Assembly: GCF_964340395.1 (NCBI RefSeq)
Contig: NC_135554.1
Span: 23,722,092 to 23,786,091 of the forward strand
Reading direction: 5' to 3'
Length of the DNA: 64,000 nucleotides
From: Glandiceps talaboti
Taxonomy: Eukaryota > Hemichordata > Enteropneusta > Spengelidae
Shown piece by piece: positions 51,193 to 64,000 of this stretch. The position numbers and the translations under genes are program-made. The notes beneath the pieces are model-generated. The model was not told the origin of the DNA and made no database searches. It saw only the letters and a program-made list of their open reading frames with translations. Position 1 is the stretch's first letter, and every line of letters begins with the position of its first letter.

Positions 51193-51950
51193 TTGAATCC
51201 AGCCGTGTGGGGATTTTCGTCTCTCTCTCATTTTTCCCCTACAAATACCCACACAACTAGATTCTACGCTGGGAGTAAATGCAATCTTTGTGACCTGTAA
51301 AGTGGGGCTTGTATTGTCAAAATTACTAATGCATTGATTTAAACTTGTTTGGCTTGCTCTGGTTTCATATTGCAAAGAATTTACTTTATCAAAACTACAT
51401 GTGTACTATGTTAGAAGGGAGGAGTACATGTATAGTGAATTTCACCATTCAGCTTTTCTGTTTGACATAACCATGCAGAAACCAATAAGAAACTGGATAT
51501 GCCACACTTCAATAGCTAGATTTAGTCTAAATGAAATAAACCATTTAAATGTATTGTACCACCATGCAGACAATCAGGCGCCAATGTTTTTCTTAGTATC
51601 AAACATCCGATGAAGGGTGCATAAAATGTCCTTTGCGGTGTTCATTTGATGTCTGTACGGTGGCATGTGTAGTTCATTTCTTTTAGATTAACTGTAGCAA
51701 AAAACTGTATTCATACAATCTTGCTATCTTAAAGTGCAGCATGTCCAGTTTCTTATTAGTTTCTGCGTTGTTGTATCAAACAGAAAAGCTGATGGTGTTG
51801 TGTAATTCACAGAATCCAGAAAGGCAATAAAAACTTACAAAACTATCTCATTATGAATAACATTGTGGCACAATATCAAATTAATAGCACCATTCAATTA
51901 CACCACTGGTTTATATTTGACTACACCCCAATAATGATAAACTTAACTAC
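51193..51950. other. Intergenic, AT-rich
   Basis: An inverted pair of related sequences lies near 51440-51560 and 51720-51795 (for example CAGCTTTTCTGTTTGA and TCAAACAGAAAAGCTGA, with CCAATAAGAAACTGGATAT and CATGTCCAGTTTCTTATTAG). No gene recognised. Confidence 0.45.
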
Positions 51951-51963
51951 TGGCACAATTAAC

Positions 51964-52298
51964 TAGTCTAGAGGCTATCTGTGGCTTTGAATCATTCTCC
52001 ACGTCTAGAGGAATCAGAAACCCCGAACCAAAAGTTGTTCATGCAAATGAGTAAACCCCAAATTGTTAGAATGATGTAAAACAAAGAATAAAATAGCGTC
52101 CTGATATGGCAAATGTACCATATTTGGAAACTACGTAACTGCTGTAGTAAACAGCAACTTATTATTGGCAGGAATTCTGTGATTGGTTAACACAAGCATG
52201 ATATTAATTTCAATGTGGGTGGGTTTGTAATGTCATGCCTGTGCCTCATTCCTCTAGATGTGGAGGATGAGTCAAAGCCACAGATAGGCTCTAGACTA
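51964..52298. mobile_element. 335 bp element with 51 bp terminal inverted repeats (MITE-like)
   Basis: Left end TAGTCTAGAGGCTATCTGTG (51964 on) and right end (52248-52298), read on the other strand, agree over 51 positions with about 4 mismatches. The element is flanked by TGGCACAATTAA (51951-51962) and TGGCACAACTAA (52299-52310), a 12 bp near-perfect direct repeat that could be a target-site duplication. No transposase frame inside, so non-autonomous. Confidence 0.8.
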
Positions 52299-54775
52299 TG
52301 GCACAACTAAGTGACTGAATACAAGGCTCGAGTCAACTGAAAATTTAAACAGCTGCAGTTCTTGTTTTAAAATATTACTCAACTTTATCCCACCTTGGTG
52401 GACTTCACCTTCATCAGAAAATAATGTTCAGATGTATGAAAACATCACTGTGGAAGAAAGGTGACAGAAAATTGACCCCCCAAAAAGTGAAAAGTATAGA
52501 TTTAAAGGAAATCCAAGTAAGATAAAAACTTAGGTAAGACAAAAAAATACAACATTCCTTTTGTCCCATGTGCTAATATATTTGTACGGCTTATAAATTT
52601 ACCTAGTCATGTTGACGGATTTGCTAAAATGCAAAAATACATATCAAAACTTGTATACAAAGGCTGCCCTCTGGTGACCAGATTAACAAAACATGAAATG
52701 TAGGCGTGTTCATTTTGGTCATGTCAAACTGTAGTCAAGGAATACAAGATATTTTAAGTCATCTGCCCTTCAATGTAGCACCTTGGAAAATAAATAGAGG
52801 ACTTTTTAGTGTTTGCTATAGCTTTACATTGTTAACTTAAAGCCAGGCCTTTTCCACTTTCCATAATGAAAGGGGATGTTATGAGGATGTCTGTCAGTCT
52901 GTCTTCTGTCTGTCTGTCTGTCCTTTTGTGTTATCATTTTCTCAAAACTTTTTATAAAAATCTTGATCTGTCAAAATAACATCATCTCTATTTTGTTATA
53001 ACTTTTCAAGGCCAGAGGTATCAATCCCAGGTACTCACATTAGTGTTATCTTATCAGTGGAGCCATAGGGTCATTCTTTTGTTCTGAACCAACCTACTCT
53101 ATACCTCTGCTAGACATTTGTTGTCCAACTTTAATTTTAATCGTAATCTCAGCCGAGACTTTACTTTCAAAACTGCTGTTGACCTGAAGAGGATGAATAT
53201 GATGACATAATTCTAAGAATGAAATGATAATTGTTCTACAACACTTGATAATTGTCTACACTCAAACTGTCCAAAAAATTAACATTTCAATCTTTATAAT
53301 TTAAGGAGGCCCCCTTTTAACAAAATATGGTTTGATGAGCTATGTTTTTTGGTCTGGAATATACACACTATGTTTCTATTTCTGCATCTATTACACTTAG
53401 CAGTGTTACAGCCAAATTCTCCTACCATTGCCAAAACTGTGTGTGTCACTGTTTTGGCAAGCTTGGGTGAAATTGGCTGTGAAAGTACCTTAGTTCCAAT
53501 CAAGGCATGATGTACATGTATTTGTAACTTCAATCTAACGATGACAGTCAATAAAACAAGTTCAAAATCTCAATATGAGATTGTAATTTATTCCAAAATA
53601 AACCTACACAAATCATCACGTTGATGTATATTTCATTCAGTTGATTAACCTGATTGGGCGATCTATTCAATTATTTGTATGAGAACATTTATGATTGGAC
53701 AATGTCCCTTTCAAAATGTTACACTCCAATATAATCATAGCCTACACAAAGCCTACTTATTACTGTGTATGGTAGCTTGGTCATTTATAAACAATGTGAT
53801 ACATGCAGTAAATTGGGGTAATTATTACATGATAGATTAGTTTTAACAAACACAAACTAAAACCATTATTGTAACATGTTAACTTTTATCCATCCTTACT
53901 TACACTCACAGTGAGGTGTGGCATTGCTAGTAACTGATAAGTTGTATTTAGAACTGTACAACTGCTATATTTATTGTCAAATGAATTTGTGTATTAATTT
54001 CCAAGCTGTCAGTCAGACACAACGCACTGCATAATCACAATGAGTTCTCTTTGGGGCCACGGGCTCGACTAGTTCCTAGGAACTATAGCAATGAAAACCA
54101 TCTAACCAGTGACTTACTGCTAGCAAATGAGCAAACTCTTTGCCAGTAATATGCCACTAGCAGGCAGTAACTGCAACATACAGATCCTAATGTCTAAACA
54201 AATATGGGTGATTGAGGGGGTCAAATTTGTTTCTGGAAAGTATCACAATAACTCAAGATACATAAACCTTTCAACATTTAGCACATGAGCAAAAGATAAA
54301 AGTAAACTTACTACTTCAGTTTAATACTCCTGTTTATCAACAACTTTGTAAATTTCAAGGACCTATTTATTTTTACAGCTGATACAAACAATGCTTATTT
54401 GTCTCAATTTCACTGACCTGGACTTCAGTCTTTTAAACTTAATAACTTGAAGCCTTGAAATGTGATTTGTTGGGTGAAATTAGCACACAACATAAACAAT
54501 ATGTAATGCTATCCAAGACAATCTGCGTAGTCCATACAATCTGATCACTTCCTTTCTGATAGTTATGAATCAGTGTTACAGTCATAATTTCATGATTGAC
54601 GAATCAAGCTCTCTTTTCCCTGGTCCCTGTATCACATGAACAGATACCAATGATTCAAACCGAGTACAATATTGTGGTATACAACATCATATTAAGACCA
54701 ATCTTGTACTATTTCCAATGTTCATTCATGTCATGGTAATCTTGTAGTCATTCTGTGATCTTCATTACTGGCTCA
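52299..54775. other. Intergenic sequence and probable DNAJC14 3'UTR
   Basis: AT-rich. Contains a short TCTG repeat at about 52892-52922. AATAAA words on the - strand near 54366-54371 and 53586-53591 are candidate polyadenylation signals for DNAJC14. No other gene recognised. Confidence 0.4.

Positions 54776-64000
<9,225 letters not shown>

Overview
This is a window of animal nuclear DNA: AT-rich and full of simple repeats, with short coding exons bounded by GT..AG splice sites and long non-coding stretches. Four protein-coding genes could be rebuilt exon by exon, each with a continuous reading frame across all splice junctions: KANK (+ strand, 11 coding exons, 1964 residues), CHAC2 (- strand, 3 exons, 188 residues), DBF4 (- strand, 5 exons, 611 residues) and DNAJC14 (- strand, 11 exons seen, 5' end outside the window, 664 residues visible). 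The single KANK gene with one very large central exon, the high intron number and the mix of mini- and microsatellites suggest a non-vertebrate metazoan, possibly an invertebrate deuterostome. That placement is inference only; no diagnostic marker was found.

Layout. 1-19686: no convincing gene, but many tandem repeats (81-82 bp at the left edge, a degenerate ~187 bp pair near 4.3-4.6 kb, a 38 bp minisatellite near 5.1 kb, a GGT/GGC array at 13.5 kb, a degenerate ~65 bp array at 18.3 kb). 19687-33797: KANK, with 3' flank to about 36.7 kb. 37425-39276: CHAC2, convergent with KANK. 39277-41983: a SINE-like copy and a 1.25 kb minisatellite of 24 bp units. 41984-46504: DBF4. 46505-54775: about 8 kb without a recognised gene, holding a 335 bp inverted-repeat element, a palindromic minisatellite and other repeats. 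54776-64000: DNAJC14, running off the right edge.

The genes do not form one pathway. KANK is a cortical and focal-adhesion scaffold that binds talin; CHAC2 degrades glutathione in the cytosol; DBF4 activates the CDC7 kinase at replication origins; DNAJC14 is an ER-membrane J-domain co-chaperone. They look like ordinary neighbours. CHAC2, DBF4 and DNAJC14 lie on the same strand but are separated by kilobases, so each probably has its own promoter.

No new gene system such as a defence island, biosynthetic cluster or CRISPR array was seen. The points most worth a second look are the repeated GVG/CxxC region in the large KANK exon, duplicated exon fragments inside KANK intron 5, an open frame with a strong splice acceptor inside DBF4 intron 1, and several dispersed repeat families recognisable by comparing the window with itself.
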